DNA from: Verrucomicrobiota bacterium
Lineage (GTDB): Bacteria; Verrucomicrobiota; Verrucomicrobiia; Chthoniobacterales; UBA10450
Assembly: GCA_003219945.1 (NCBI GenBank)
Contig: QHQV01000242.1
Coordinates: 1-20,870, forward strand
Direction of reading: 5' to 3'
Length of the DNA: 20,870 nt
Notes under the pieces: generated by a model
Told to the model about the DNA's origin: nothing
The model's database searches: none
What the model saw: the letters and a program-made list of their open reading frames with translations, nothing else
Translations under genes and position numbers: made by a program
In this document: piece by piece, positions 6,922-16,216 of the stretch
Numbering within the stretch: position 1 is the stretch's first letter
How the letters are laid out: every line of letters begins with the position of its first letter

Positions 6922-8439
6922 ATGAAGCCAAAGGTTGTCATTATCGGTGCAGGTCCGGCAGGTCTAACGGCTGGCTATTTGCTTTCCAAAAACGACGTAG
7001 ACGTCGTGATTCTGGAAGCTGATCCCGTTTACGTGGGAGGCATTTCACGCACTGCGACTTACAAGGGCTTTCATTTCGATATTGGCGGTCACCGTTTTTT
7101 CTCAAAATCCAAACCAGTCGAAGACTTGTGGACCGAGATTTTGCCGAACGACATGCTCACGCGCCCGCGCTCATCGCGCATTTTTTATGGCGGCAAATTT
7201 TTTTCCTATCCCTTGAAGCCGATCGAAGCATTGCTCAAGTTGGGCGTCTTCAAATCGATCCTGTGCGTTCTTTCCTGGCTAAAGGCGCGTCTGTTTCCAG
7301 TACGGAACCCGCGGAATTTCGAAGAATGGGTGAGCAATCAATTCGGAAAACGGCTGTTTAACACCTTCTTCAAGAGCTACACCGAAAAGGTCTGGGGGAT
7401 GAGCTGCAAGGAGATTTCCGCCGACTGGGCAGCGCAACGGATCAAAGGCCTTTCGTTAGGCAGTGCAATCAAAAACGCGCTTATTCCTCAGCGTTACAAT
7501 GGCGACCGGAGCAAAGTCATTAAAACGCTGATCAATTCTTTTCGTTATCCGCGACGAGGTCCGGGAATGATGTGGGAGGCATGTGCCGAAAAGATGACGG
7601 CACTGGGCGGCAAATTGGAGATGGGCTGCAGAGTGACGCGCTGCTGCTACGACGGTTTGTCCGGCCAATGGAATGTCGAATACAAAAACGGCGACGGAGA
7701 TCTGCAAATAACCGAAGCCGAACATGTCATTTCGTCGGCGCCGATGCGGGAGCTGGTCCGCGGTTTGTCACCGGCCGTGAGTGAACGAACGAAGCGCGCG
7801 GCTGAGAGCCTCAAGTATCGCGATTTTCTCACAGTGATGCTGATCTTGAAAGATCGACAGATGTTCGATGACAACTGGATCTACATTCACGACCCGAGCG
7901 TCAAAGTCGGCCGTGTTCAGAATTTCCGTTCATGGTCGCCCGAAATGGTGCCTGAGGCGGACAAGGTTTGCTACGGTCTAGAGTATTTCTGTTTCGAACA
8001 CGATGGGCTGTGGGATTCGGGCGATAATGATTTGATTGAGCTTGCAAAGCTTGAGCTGATTCAGATCGGGTTGGCGAAGGAAGGCGATTTCGTCGATGGC
8101 TGCGTCGTTCGTCAGAAGAAGGCCTATCCGGTTTACGATGACGACTACGCGCGACACGTCGCTACGATTCGCCAGGAACTGGACACGCGTTACCCGAACC
8201 TGCACCTGGTCGGCCGTAACGGCATGCATAAATACAACAACCAGGACCACGCCATGATGACAGCAATGTTGTGCGTGGAAAATATTCTTGCCGACGCAAA
8301 GCTTTACGATCTGTGGCAGGTGAACAGCGATGGCGAATATCACGAAGCCGGACCCGCTACAGTCGAGGAAACGAACGGCAGCGCACTTCGCCTCGTTCCC
8401 ACCCGCGTCGGCACTCCCGAGCTGGCGCCGGAAGCATAG
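6922..8439 (+). CDS. FAD-dependent NAD(P)-binding oxidoreductase, UDP-galactopyranose-mutase/amine-oxidase-like
   Basis: A 505-residue flavoprotein. The N-terminus has a Rossmann dinucleotide motif [17 protein letters not shown] (GAGPAG at 9-14) and an acidic residue ending the second strand (ILEADP). GGHRFFSKS (~56-64) follows, resembling the region around the flavin in UDP-galactopyranose-mutase-like proteins. Near the C-terminus [17 protein letters not shown] (~428-445) is the typical FAD-contacting end of this group. Such proteins often accompany glycosyltransferases. A specific substrate cannot be read from sequence. It starts 6 nt after the PIG-V-like gene, so it is very likely co-transcribed. 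The last ~45 residues after the FAD motif are a hydrophilic tail. The stop codon lies in a palindrome shared with the convergent gcvP. Confidence 0.85.
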   Translation: MKPKVVIIGAGPAGLTAGYLLSKNDVDVVILEADPVYVGGISRTATYKGFHFDIGGHRFFSKSKPVEDLWTEILPNDMLTRPRSSRIFYGGKFFSYPLKPIEALLKLGVFKSILCVLSWLKARLFPVRNPRNFEEWVSNQFGKRLFNTFFKSYTEKVWGMSCKEISADWAAQRIKGLSLGSAIKNALIPQRYNGDRSKVIKTLINSFRYPRRGPGMMWEACAEKMTALGGKLEMGCRVTRCCYDGLSGQWNVEYKNGDGDLQITEAEHVISSAPMRELVRGLSPAVSERTKRAAESLKYRDFLTVMLILKDRQMFDDNWIYIHDPSVKVGRVQNFRSWSPEMVPEADKVCYGLEYFCFEHDGLWDSGDNDLIELAKLELIQIGLAKEGDFVDGCVVRQKKAYPVYDDDYARHVATIRQELDTRYPNLHLVGRNGMHKYNNQDHAMMTAMLCVENILADAKLYDLWQVNSDGEYHEAGPATVEETNGSALRLVPTRVGTPELAPEA

Positions 8440-8452
8440 CGCACGCGCGCTA
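8437..8452. terminator. Shared palindrome at convergent stop codons
   Basis: TAGCGC-acgc-GCGCTA: perfect 6-bp arms with a 4-nt loop, plus two more pairs outside one mismatch. The left arm begins with the TAG stop of the flavoprotein gene, and the right arm ends with the complement of the gcvP TAG stop. On the plus strand TTTT follows 5 nt later. It may act as a weak bidirectional terminator; the T-run is short. Confidence 0.45.
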
Positions 8453-11323
8453 CGCGTTTTCGAACTCTTCCACTGGCGGGCAAGAGCAGAACAAGTTCCT
8501 GTCGCCATAGACGTTGTCGATGCGGCTAACTGCGGGCCAGAATTTGTGGTCGCGCGTCCATGGCGCGGGGAAAGCTGCCTGTTCGCGTGAGTAGGGGCGG
8601 TCCCATTTGTCGGACGCGATTTGTCGCGCGGTGTGCGGCGCGTTCTTGAGCAAATTGCTTTGCCGATCCTGTTTTCCGTCGGCGATTGCTTGCATCTCCG
8701 CGTGAATGGAGATCATCGCATCGCAAAAACGATCAAGCTCGTGTTTCGGTTCGCTCTCGGTCGGCTCGATCATCATCGTCCCGCCAACCGGCCAGGAAAC
8801 GGTTGGCGCGTGAAAGCCGTAATCCATCAAACGCTTTGCCACATCTTCGACTTCAATGCCTGCGTTTCTCCACTGGCGCAGGTCGACAATGCATTCGTGC
8901 GCGACGAGACCATGTTTGCCCTTGAAAAGAACGGGAAAGTACGGATCGAGTCGTCTGGCAATGTAATTCGCGTTTAGAATTGCCATCTCGGTCGCGCGTT
9001 TCAATCCGGCGGGGCCCATCATGCGAATGTACATCCACGTGATCGTCAGAATGCTGGCGCTGCCCCAGGGCGCTCCCGCGACCGGACCGACACCATTGTC
9101 GATTGCCGATTGCGGATTGCCGATTGAAAAACGTGCCGGCAGAAATTTAACGAGATGTTTCGCCACACCGATCGGCCCCACACCCGGGCCGCCGCCGCCG
9201 TGCGGGATGCAAAAGGTCTTGTGCAAATTCAGATGACAAACGTCGGCGCCGTAATCGCCAGGACGACAAAGACCGACCTGCGCATTCATGTTTGCCCCGT
9301 CCATGTAAACCTGGCCGCCATGCGCATGAACGATCTCGCAAATTTCGCGAATCGTCGGTTCAAACACGCCGTGCGTTGATGGATAGGTCACCATCAGCGC
9401 GGCAAGTTCACGCGCGTGTTCGTCTGCTTTCGCGCGAAGGTCTGCAAGATCAATGTCTCCATCTTTCAAGCAGGCGACCGACACAACCTTGCATCCTGCC
9501 ATTATTGCGCTGGCCGGATTCGTTCCATGCGCCGATGTCGGAATGAGACAAATGTCGCGATGCGCTTCGCCGCGCGACGAATGATATTCACGAATGGCCA
9601 CCAGACCTGCGAATTCGCCTTGCGATCCGGCATTCGGTTGCAATGAAACAGCTGCGAACCCGGTGATTTCCGCGAGCCAGCCTTCCAGTTGTTGGAAAAT
9701 TTCCATGTAGCCTGCCGCCTGTTCCGTGGGAGCGAACGGATGCAATTTGGAAATCGCCGGCCATGAGATTGGGAACATTTCCGCGGTGGCGTTGAGCTTC
9801 ATCGTGCATGAGCCGAGCGGAATCATTGACGTTGTCAGTGATAGATCACGCGATTCCAGCTTCTTCAGATAGCGCAGCATCTCGGTTTCAGTGTCATGCG
9901 TGTTAAAGATCGGATGCGTGAGGTACTCGGAGGTGCGGATTGCGGATTGCGGAATCCGGAATGGCGGGTTGCCAATGTTGTCATCATCAAAATCGCGGAC
10001 GTTCGTGCCGCGGAAGATAGACATCAGCAGTTCAATGTCCCGTGGCGTTGTCGTTTCATCGAAAGAAATGCCAACCGCGCGTGGACTGAGCGCGCGGAGA
10101 TTGCAACCCGCTTTTGCCGCATGCTCCAAAGTAACTTCGCTGGATTCCACTTCGACCCGAACAGTGTCGAAGAAATTCTCGTGCGTAATTGTGCAGCCGA
10201 GGGAGCGCAGGCCATCCGCAAGTCGGCTGGTTAGCCGGTGAACACGTTCGGCGATCGCGCGCAATCCTTTGGGGCCGTGATAAACGGCATACATCGATGC
10301 AATGACGGCCAGGAGAACCTCTGCCGTACAAATGTTGCTGGTCGCTTTGTCGCGGCGGATGTGTTGCTCGCGCGTTTGCAAGGCGAGGCGATAGGCGGGT
10401 CGACCTTCAGCATCGCGTGAAACGCCCACTAGTCGACCGGGCATGTGACGTTTGAATTCGTCGCGCGTTGCGAAGTACGCCGCGTGCGGCCCGCCGAATC
10501 CCAGCGGCACGCCAAAACGCTGCGTGTTACCAACGGCAACATCGGCGCTGAATTCGCCCGGCGGTTTGTGTAATGTCAGCGCAAGAATGTCTGCCGCGAC
10601 CACCACAAGCGCACCGGCATCGTGAGCCTTCCGAACGAACTCGGCGTAATCGTAGGTCGCGCCGTCGGTGGCCGGATATTGAACAAGCGCGCCGAAAACT
10701 GTGCTGTCGAATTTGAACCGCGAGTAATCGCCGATCTTGATCTCGATCCCGAGCGGCTTCGCGCGGGTTTGAACGACGGCAATCGTTTGGGGATGACAAT
10801 TATCGGCAACAAAGAACGTCTTGCGATTAGGAACAACTGCGTGACAAAGCGCCATCGCCTCCGCACCAGCGGTCGCTTCGTCCAGCATAGAAGCGTTTGC
10901 GATGTCGAGGGCAGTCAAATCTGTGATCATCTGCTGGAAGTTCAGCAGCGCTTCGAGGCGACCTTGTGCGATTTCCGCCTGGTAAGGCGTATAAGCGGTG
11001 TACCAGCCAGGATTTTCAAGAATGTTTCGCTGAATGACGGGCGGCGTGATGCAGTCGTAGTAGCCAGCCCCGATGAACGAGCGCGCGATTTTGTTCTTCT
11101 GTGCAATCGCCCGTAGCTCACCCAGTGCTTCGCCTTCCGATTTCGCTTCCAGCAAATTCAGTTCCCGTCCGAGGCGAATATCGCTCGGAACCGTGGCGTC
11201 GATGAGCGCACCGACGCTATCGAAACCCACGTCGCGCAACATCGCCCGAACTTCCTCCTCGTTTGGCCCGATGTGTCTACGCGCGAACGAATCAACGTCG
11301 AAAATTGGTTCGCGCATTTGCAT
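8450..11323 (-). CDS. gcvP: Glycine dehydrogenase (decarboxylating), glycine cleavage system P-protein
   Basis: A 957-residue single-chain P-protein, the same length as the E. coli enzyme. It decarboxylates glycine with PLP and passes the aminomethyl group to lipoyl-H-protein. The N-terminal half starts [13 protein letters not shown] and contains [15 protein letters not shown] and [20 protein letters not shown]. The C-terminal half contains [24 protein letters not shown] and [16 protein letters not shown], with the PLP lysine at about residue 702. The gene ends with a normal [12 protein letters not shown]...[17 protein letters not shown] tail. Two short heptamer-repeat tracts add IPQSAIR (~residues 452-463) and GNPQSAIDN (~733-743), both in loops. 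gcvT and gcvH are not adjacent. It lies 30 nt after ppdK. The start is M1 or M3 (11317); neither has a good ribosome-binding site. Confidence 0.97.
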   Translation of the reverse strand: MQMREPIFDVDSFARRHIGPNEEEVRAMLRDVGFDSVGALIDATVPSDIRLGRELNLLEAKSEGEALGELRAIAQKNKIARSFIGAGYYDCITPPVIQRNILENPGWYTAYTPYQAEIAQGRLEALLNFQQMITDLTALDIANASMLDEATAGAEAMALCHAVVPNRKTFFVADNCHPQTIAVVQTRAKPLGIEIKIGDYSRFKFDSTVFGALVQYPATDGATYDYAEFVRKAHDAGALVVVAADILALTLHKPPGEFSADVAVGNTQRFGVPLGFGGPHAAYFATRDEFKRHMPGRLVGVSRDAEGRPAYRLALQTREQHIRRDKATSNICTAEVLLAVIASMYAVYHGPKGLRAIAERVHRLTSRLADGLRSLGCTITHENFFDTVRVEVESSEVTLEHAAKAGCNLRALSPRAVGISFDETTTPRDIELLMSIFRGTNVRDFDDDNIGNPPFRIPQSAIRTSEYLTHPIFNTHDTETEMLRYLKKLESRDLSLTTSMIPLGSCTMKLNATAEMFPISWPAISKLHPFAPTEQAAGYMEIFQQLEGWLAEITGFAAVSLQPNAGSQGEFAGLVAIREYHSSRGEAHRDICLIPTSAHGTNPASAIMAGCKVVSVACLKDGDIDLADLRAKADEHARELAALMVTYPSTHGVFEPTIREICEIVHAHGGQVYMDGANMNAQVGLCRPGDYGADVCHLNLHKTFCIPHGGGGPGVGPIGVAKHLVKFLPARFSIGNPQSAIDNGVGPVAGAPWGSASILTITWMYIRMMGPAGLKRATEMAILNANYIARRLDPYFPVLFKGKHGLVAHECIVDLRQWRNAGIEVEDVAKRLMDYGFHAPTVSWPVGGTMMIEPTESEPKHELDRFCDAMISIHAEMQAIADGKQDRQSNLLKNAPHTARQIASDKWDRPYSREQAAFPAPWTRDHKFWPAVSRIDNVYGDRNLFCSCPPVEEFENA
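9095..9126. repeat. Heptanucleotide tandem repeat (about 4.5 units) inside gcvP
   Basis: Units ATTGTCG, ATTGCCG, ATTGCGG, ATTGCCG and a partial ATTG. On the coding strand it reads as [11 protein letters not shown]. Three 7-nt units make 21 nt, so unit triplets preserve the frame. Confidence 0.85.
9934..9968. repeat. Second heptanucleotide tandem repeat (about 5 units, partly degenerate) inside gcvP
   Basis: Units TGCGGAT, TGCGGAT, TGCGGAA, TCCGGAA, TGGCGGG. It is the same core heptamer (phase-shifted ATTGCGG) as the 9095 tract. On the coding strand it reads [11 protein letters not shown], in the linker before YLTHPIF. Confidence 0.8.
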
Positions 11324-11338
11324 CGGAAGAGACTACGG

Positions 11339-11353
11339 AGCGCGAGACGCGCT
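11339..11353 (-). other. Intercistronic hairpin between ppdK and gcvP
   Basis: Six-bp GC-rich arms (AGCGCG / CGCGCT) around a 3-nt loop, directly after the ppdK stop and 15 nt before the gcvP start. There is no T-run, so it is more likely a transcript-stability or processing element than a terminator. Confidence 0.4.
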
Positions 11354-14158
11354 TCAACTCTCGAGCGCTGCTTGCGCTGCGGCTAATCGTGCGATCGGAA
11401 TTCGGAACGGACTGCAACTAACGTACATGAGACCGAGCCGGTGGCAGAATTTTACGCTGTTTGGTTCACCGCCGTGCTCGCCGCAAATTCCCAATTTGAT
11501 GTCCGGTCGCGTTTTGCGGCCGAGGTCGCGAGTAATTTCCATCAAACGTCCAACACCTTTCTGATCGATTGTTGCGAATGGATTTGAACCGACGATGTCG
11601 AGTTCCGCGTACGCGGGTAGGAAACTGCCCGAGTCGTCGCGGCTCATTCCTAGTGTGGTCTGTGTCAGATCGTTCGTGCCGAAGCTGAAGAACTCAGCGT
11701 CGCGCGCGATCTGGTCGGCCAGCAGCGCGGCGCGCGGGATCTCGATCATCGTTCCCACAAGATATTTGAATTTTCTTCCCCGTTCTTTGGCCACTTCGCC
11801 AGCCACGCGCCGCACAATGTCGATTTGCAGCTTTAGTTCGCGCGGGAATCCCACCAGCGGAATCATGATTTCGGGGTGGACCTTGATACCTTTGGCTTGT
11901 ACCTCCGCAGCAGCTTCAAAAATTGCGCGGGCCTGCATTTCAGAAATCTCGGGAAACGTGATCCCAAGACGGCAACCGCGATGGCCGAGCATCGGATTGA
12001 ATTCGTGCAACTCATGCACGCGGCGCGAAATTTGTTCGACGGGAACTCCAAGCTTATTCGCGAGTTCGTTTTGTTGCGCGTGATCGGCGGGCAGAAACTC
12101 GTGTAGCGGTGGATCCAAAAAACGAATCGTGGCGGGCAAACCTTTCAGCGCTGTGAAGATGCCAACGAAATCGCCGCGCTGGTACGGGAGCAGTTTTGCC
12201 AGGGCGCGTGCCCGTTCGTCTTTTGTGCCGGCGAGAATCATCTCGCGCATCGCGTCAATTCGGTTACCCTCGAAAAACATGTGCTCTGTTCGGCATAGCC
12301 CAATGCCCTCGGCTCCGAACGCGACTGCGTTTGCCACTTGTTCGGGCGTGTCCGCGTTCGTGCGGACGCCGAGGGTGCGAAATTCGTCGGTCCACTTCAT
12401 CAGTTTTGCGTACTCCTGGTAGGTCACGCTTTTTTTCGGATCGAGCGAACGATCAACCAGCACTTGAACGATTTCGGATGGCGCAGTCGCGACTTCCCCA
12501 GCGAACACTTCACCCGCGGTCCCATCGATGGAGATGTAATCGCCGCGGTTTAAGGTTGTGCCGTTTGCGCTGAGCGTGCGTCTTTGGTAGTCGATTTGAA
12601 TTCCGGTCGCGCCGCACACGCACACTTTTCCCATTTGCCGCGCAACCAACGCTGCATGCGACGAAACGCCGCCGCGCGACGTCAGAATCCCTTCCGCGGC
12701 AATCATACCGCGCAAGTCTTCCGGCGAGGTCTCAATTCGCGCGAGCACCACTTTTTCTCCTTTTTCCGCCCGCATCACCGCTTCCTCAGCACTGAATACG
12801 ACGCGACCGCATGCTGCGCCTGGGCCGGCGGCCAAACCGCTGCCGATTTTTTTCGCCGCTTTAGCTGATTCGCGATCGAAGATCGGTGCTAAAAGATGAG
12901 CCAGCGAATCGGCTGGGATGCGCCGCACCGCGTCCATTTTTGTGATTAACTTCTCGTCGACCATATCCACCGCAATTCGCACAGCGGCGTGGCCGGTGCG
13001 CTTCCCGTTGCGAGTCTGCAGAATGTACAGCCTGTTTTCCTCCACAGTGAACTCGAGGTCCTGCATGTCCTTGAAGTGCCGTTCAAGCATGCTGCGCACT
13101 TTCATCAATTCGCTGTGCGCGGCGGGCATTTCTTTCGCCAGATCGGCGATCGGATGCGGGGTCCGCACGCCAGCGACCACGTCTTCGCCCTGAGCGTTGA
13201 TGAGGTATTCGCCGTAAAAAACCTTTTCGCCGGTGGCCGGATCGCGCGTGAATGCGACTCCCGTTGCGCTGGTGTCGCCCATATTTCCAAACACCATCGT
13301 CTGGACGTTCACCGCCGTTCCCCACTCGTGCGGGATGCCGTACTTGCGGCGATAAACGATGGCACGGTCGTTCATCCATGAGCCGAATACAGCGCCGATC
13401 GCGCCCCAGAGCTGTTCGTTCGGATCTTGCGGAAAAGATTTTCTGGTGCGCTCGTTAATCAAAGCCTTGAACCGCTGCACGAGCTCTTTGAAATCAGCGA
13501 CGGTCAATCGCACATCGAGAAAGTCGTGCTTGCCATAGCGCTCGTCTTTCAAACGTTCAATTACTGCTTCGAACGGCTCGTGGTCTTCGCCCGGCCGTTT
13601 TTGCACACCCATCACCACGTCACCGTACATCTGCAAGAAACGCCGATACGAATCCCAGGCGAAACGTGCGTTGTTCGTTTTCTTTGCGATGATCTCAACG
13701 ACTTCATCGTTCATGCCGAGATTGAGAATCGTATCCATCATTCCCGGCATGGAATCGCGAGCGCCGGAACGCACGGACACCAGTAGAGGTCGTTCCTGGT
13801 CGCCGAACCTTTTGCCGGTGGATTTTTCGACTTTGGCCATCGCGGCTGCGACTTGCGCCTGTAGCTGCGGCGGATATGCGCGATTATGATCGTAAAAATA
13901 ACTGCAAACCTCCGTGTCAATGGTAAACCCCGGCGGCACAGGCAGACCGATCCTCGTCATCTCGTGGAGGTTTGCGCCTTTACCGCCCAGTAACGCTTTC
14001 ATCGTACCTCTGCCATCAGCGTGGCCGTCGCCGAAGTAGTAAACGTAACGTGACGCGCGCGTTCTCTTCCCAGCAGCGGCTTTCCGCGGTCGGAATCGTA
14101 TCGGTTTTCTCGCGCGTTGCAGTCGTTTGCGACGATCAGATTTTCGTTTTTTGGCCAT
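11354..14158 (-). CDS. ppdK: Pyruvate, phosphate dikinase
   Basis: About 934 residues. It interconverts pyruvate + ATP + Pi and PEP + AMP + PPi. The ATP-grasp part starts [12 protein letters not shown] (from residue ~38) and holds [23 protein letters not shown] and [22 protein letters not shown]. The swivelling domain has [19 protein letters not shown] with catalytic His501; most homologues have Thr-Ser where this one has Ser-Ser. The PEP domain shows [26 protein letters not shown] and [10 protein letters not shown] with the catalytic Cys. Before the conserved start lies a tail with 19 Lys/Arg in 37 residues ([17 protein letters not shown]...), absent in standard PPDKs; total length is about 60 above the 874-residue Clostridium enzyme. 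I chose ATG 14158; a TTG at 14200 is possible but less likely. It is followed by gcvP, probably in one transcript. Confidence 0.96.
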   Translation of the reverse strand: MAKKRKSDRRKRLQRARKPIRFRPRKAAAGKRTRASRYVYYFGDGHADGRGTMKALLGGKGANLHEMTRIGLPVPPGFTIDTEVCSYFYDHNRAYPPQLQAQVAAAMAKVEKSTGKRFGDQERPLLVSVRSGARDSMPGMMDTILNLGMNDEVVEIIAKKTNNARFAWDSYRRFLQMYGDVVMGVQKRPGEDHEPFEAVIERLKDERYGKHDFLDVRLTVADFKELVQRFKALINERTRKSFPQDPNEQLWGAIGAVFGSWMNDRAIVYRRKYGIPHEWGTAVNVQTMVFGNMGDTSATGVAFTRDPATGEKVFYGEYLINAQGEDVVAGVRTPHPIADLAKEMPAAHSELMKVRSMLERHFKDMQDLEFTVEENRLYILQTRNGKRTGHAAVRIAVDMVDEKLITKMDAVRRIPADSLAHLLAPIFDRESAKAAKKIGSGLAAGPGAACGRVVFSAEEAVMRAEKGEKVVLARIETSPEDLRGMIAAEGILTSRGGVSSHAALVARQMGKVCVCGATGIQIDYQRRTLSANGTTLNRGDYISIDGTAGEVFAGEVATAPSEIVQVLVDRSLDPKKSVTYQEYAKLMKWTDEFRTLGVRTNADTPEQVANAVAFGAEGIGLCRTEHMFFEGNRIDAMREMILAGTKDERARALAKLLPYQRGDFVGIFTALKGLPATIRFLDPPLHEFLPADHAQQNELANKLGVPVEQISRRVHELHEFNPMLGHRGCRLGITFPEISEMQARAIFEAAAEVQAKGIKVHPEIMIPLVGFPRELKLQIDIVRRVAGEVAKERGRKFKYLVGTMIEIPRAALLADQIARDAEFFSFGTNDLTQTTLGMSRDDSGSFLPAYAELDIVGSNPFATIDQKGVGRLMEITRDLGRKTRPDIKLGICGEHGGEPNSVKFCHRLGLMYVSCSPFRIPIARLAAAQAALES

Positions 14159-14278
14159 AATCTGCGGCGACAGCGACCGCTGGAAATGACGAAGCGCCAA
14201 ACTAAATTCAGGCGTCCCGATGTCAACGATGCGCAGCGAAACCGAGCTGTTTCTTGACTCTAATCAGCAGCTGCGCGG

Positions 14279-14306
14279 GTGGCGAGCTTGCAAGCCCACT
14301 TGCCAC
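14279..14306. terminator. Hairpin between the PUR gene and ppdK (terminator-like or REP-like)
   Basis: GTGGCGAG and CTTGCCAC form an 8-bp stem (one G-U pair) around a 12-nt loop. There is no T-run on either strand. It lies downstream of the PUR gene stop and upstream of ppdK, so a weak terminator or an extragenic palindromic repeat are both possible. Confidence 0.4.
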
Positions 14307-14331
14307 TACACCGAAAATAATCGGTTAACGG

Positions 14332-14541
14332 TTAAGCTGGCGCGGTTTCGCCGTTCGTAAGAACTGCAGCAATCGTCGCCGTAAACTCGTCAACGCCTGT
14401 ACTTGGCACAATGATGCTGTTGCGGCGGCCGTGAGCTTCCTCAGTGATACGCAAGAATCTACCGCGCTCATTTTCCCGGAGCTCGACATAGAAATGCTTG
14501 CGCTCAATCTGCAGTTCTTTCGCCTCGATGATGTTGTCCAT
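14332..14541 (-). CDS. Small PUR-domain (PurA-like) nucleic-acid-binding protein
   Basis: A 69-residue protein reading ERKHFYVELRENERGRFLRITEE, then GRRNSIIVPSTGVDEF and a final helix. This is the beta-sheet/helix pattern of a single PUR repeat, as in bacterial PUR-alpha-like proteins such as Borrelia BpuR: aromatic 'KxFYxxLxENxRGRFLxI' strands, then 'xIIVPxxGxxEF'. These bind single-stranded DNA or RNA, usually as dimers. The length suits a single-repeat protein. The ATG has only a weak AAGG 5 nt upstream. It is upstream of ppdK on the same strand, separated by ~170 nt with a hairpin, so probably a separate transcript. The motif match is good but comes from memory only. Confidence 0.75.
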   Translation of the reverse strand: MDNIIEAKELQIERKHFYVELRENERGRFLRITEEAHGRRNSIIVPSTGVDEFTATIAAVLTNGETAPA

Positions 14542-14674
14542 TTTGCCTTAAGGGCGCCGAGTTTAGGCTGTGGAACTCTGAAATGGAAGAAAAATCCGCA
14601 GGCTTTTAAGGGAATTTCTTACCCCCCGGCCGACGCTGGGTAGAAGGCGGTGATTGATGGCTTCTGACCGGTGC

Positions 14675-14759
14675 TGGGGCATGCGCGGAGGGTTGCCGTG
14701 CTGCCCGCTCAACCTAGACTCTGGTGCGCGTTTGATCCTGCACCGTCGAGCATGCCCCA
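14675..14759 (+). promoter_or_regulatory. Possible structured leader at the start of the MFS gene
   Basis: A perfect 10-bp inverted repeat (TGGGGCATGC at 14675-14684, GCATGCCCCA at 14750-14759) encloses two smaller hairpins: GGGT.GC/GC.GCCC (14690-14706, one mismatch) and GGTGC/GCACC (14723-14727 with 14740-14744). Together these give a three-way-junction shape. The right outer arm covers the ATG at 14752; the GGAGGG ribosome-binding site is at the foot of the first inner hairpin. No known riboswitch class was recognised. Confidence 0.3.
14687..14692 (+). promoter_or_regulatory. Shine-Dalgarno site supporting a GTG start for the MFS gene
   Basis: GGAGGG followed by 5 nt (TTGCC) and then an in-frame GTG at 14698. 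The alternative ATG at 14752 has no comparable site. Confidence 0.55.
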
Positions 14760-16164
14760 TTCCACCGATCCCGGTACTTATCAATCACCCGACCCGCAAC
14801 GGCCGGCCGTCCCGCTGCCGATCGAAGCCCAGCCGCGAAGCCACGATCCATATGCCGCCTTTCGGTTCAGAGAATTCGCGCTCTTTACAGCGGGCAATTT
14901 GCTGTCGATTACCGGCCGGCTGATGCTCGCGGTGGCGGTGGAATGGGAGATTTATGCCCGGACGCAATCAGCGACCGCACTTGGGCTTGTTGGCTTAGCG
15001 ATTGCCGTCCCGGTAGTTACGCTTTCGCTGCCAGCCGGCCATTTGGCGGATCGGTTCAGCCGCAAGCGTATCATCCTTGTGAGCCAGATATTTAGCGCAG
15101 TTACGTCATTGGCGCTCGCTCTGGTTTCCTGGCAACACCTTTCCATTCCCCAAATGACGCCGTTGCGGGAAGGCAATCACGCGCTGGCGGCAATTGCCGG
15201 CGTATTTGAGCGGCATCACCCGATGTTTCATTTCGATGACGCGTCAGTCCCCCTGATCTACCTGCTTCTTTTCATCGGAGCATCGGCGCGCACGTTCAGT
15301 TGGGCTGCGCGCAGTTCGTTTTTTCCAACCCTGGTCCCACGTGACACATTCGCGAACGCAGTCACCTGGAATAATAGCGTTTTTCAAATCGGATCTGTTG
15401 TCGGGCCGGCTCTGAGCGGGTTCTTAGTCGCGTACGTCGGGTTTCCGTTTGTATATCTGCTGGACGCGGTTTGCGCGTTTTCATTCTTCCTGCTGGTCCT
15501 GCTCATCCGCCGCAGCACACAAAAAAGAGAGCAGAGCAATGCGAGCACCTGGAAAAGTCTCATGGCCGGCCTGCGATTTGTGTTTGGAAGACAGGTAATC
15601 CTCGCCACGATTACGCTGGATTTGTTTGCCGTTTTGCTTGGCGGCGCGACGGCATTGATGCCGATTTTTGCGGATCAAATTCTTCACTGCGGCCCAGTGG
15701 GTCTCGGCTGGATGCGGGCGATGCCGGCAGTCGGAGCTTTTGTGATGGCGCTGGCCATTGCGCATCTGCCCCCGATGCAACAAGCCGGGAAAGCGTTGCT
15801 CTGGTGTGTGACAGGATTTGGTCTGGCAACGATCCTGTTCGGCTTGTCGAAAGTGTTCTGGCTATCGCTCAGCGTACTTTTTCTCCTTGGAGCGTTCGAC
15901 AGCGTGAGCGTGATCATCCGCGGATCGATCGTGCAACTGGTTACGCCGGATGAAATGCGCGGGCGCGTGTCATCCGTGAACAACATTTTTATTGGTACCT
16001 CGAACGAATTCGGTGCGCTGGAATCGGGATTGACCGCTGCCCTTTTTGGCCCGGTCATTTCGGTCGTTGCAGGAGGGATCGGAACAATTCTTGTCGTGCT
16101 TGGGGTTGCATGGCGTTGGCCGGAGACGCGAAAGATCGGCGCGCTGGATCGGAATTTGCGCTGA
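14698..16164 (+). CDS. MFS transporter, EntS/MFS_3-like exporter
   Basis: About 488 residues (470 from the ATG at 14752), with around 12 predicted membrane helices. The conserved part begins FRFREFALFTAGNLLSITG. The cytoplasmic loop after TM2 shows the MFS motif-A form GHLADRFSRKRI, and a later loop reads VTPDEMRGRVSSVN, common in the EntS/MFS_3 group of exporters. A long loop between helices (PLREGNHALAAIAGVFERHHPMFHF region) is less typical. The substrate is unknown; family members export siderophores, drugs or other small molecules. The GTG at 14698 has a strong ribosome-binding site; the first ~50 residues are proline-rich and unconserved, so the ATG at 14752 stays possible. The gene is divergent from the PUR gene and convergent with the DUF6268-like gene. 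Confidence 0.85.
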   Translation: MLPAQPRLWCAFDPAPSSMPHSTDPGTYQSPDPQRPAVPLPIEAQPRSHDPYAAFRFREFALFTAGNLLSITGRLMLAVAVEWEIYARTQSATALGLVGLAIAVPVVTLSLPAGHLADRFSRKRIILVSQIFSAVTSLALALVSWQHLSIPQMTPLREGNHALAAIAGVFERHHPMFHFDDASVPLIYLLLFIGASARTFSWAARSSFFPTLVPRDTFANAVTWNNSVFQIGSVVGPALSGFLVAYVGFPFVYLLDAVCAFSFFLLVLLIRRSTQKREQSNASTWKSLMAGLRFVFGRQVILATITLDLFAVLLGGATALMPIFADQILHCGPVGLGWMRAMPAVGAFVMALAIAHLPPMQQAGKALLWCVTGFGLATILFGLSKVFWLSLSVLFLLGAFDSVSVIIRGSIVQLVTPDEMRGRVSSVNNIFIGTSNEFGALESGLTAALFGPVISVVAGGIGTILVVLGVAWRWPETRKIGALDRNLR

Positions 16165-16188
16165 ACGGTAGGGAGGGCTCGCTGCGCC

Positions 16189-16216
16189 GTTCGACATCGC
16201 AACGCGATGTCCGAAC
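16189..16216. terminator. Strong bidirectional hairpin between convergent genes
   Basis: GTTCGACATCGC / GCGATGTCCGAAC form a 12-bp stem with one bulged base and a 3-nt AAC loop. It lies 25 nt after the MFS stop and directly next to the stop codon of the minus-strand gene. The flanks are only weakly T-rich, but the position between convergent genes supports a terminator. Confidence 0.6.

Noticed and set aside
14721..14745. Hairpin before the MFS gene as a tRNA T-arm
   Set aside because: The stem and loop do not fit T-arm geometry, and no acceptor, D or anticodon arms can be built around it.
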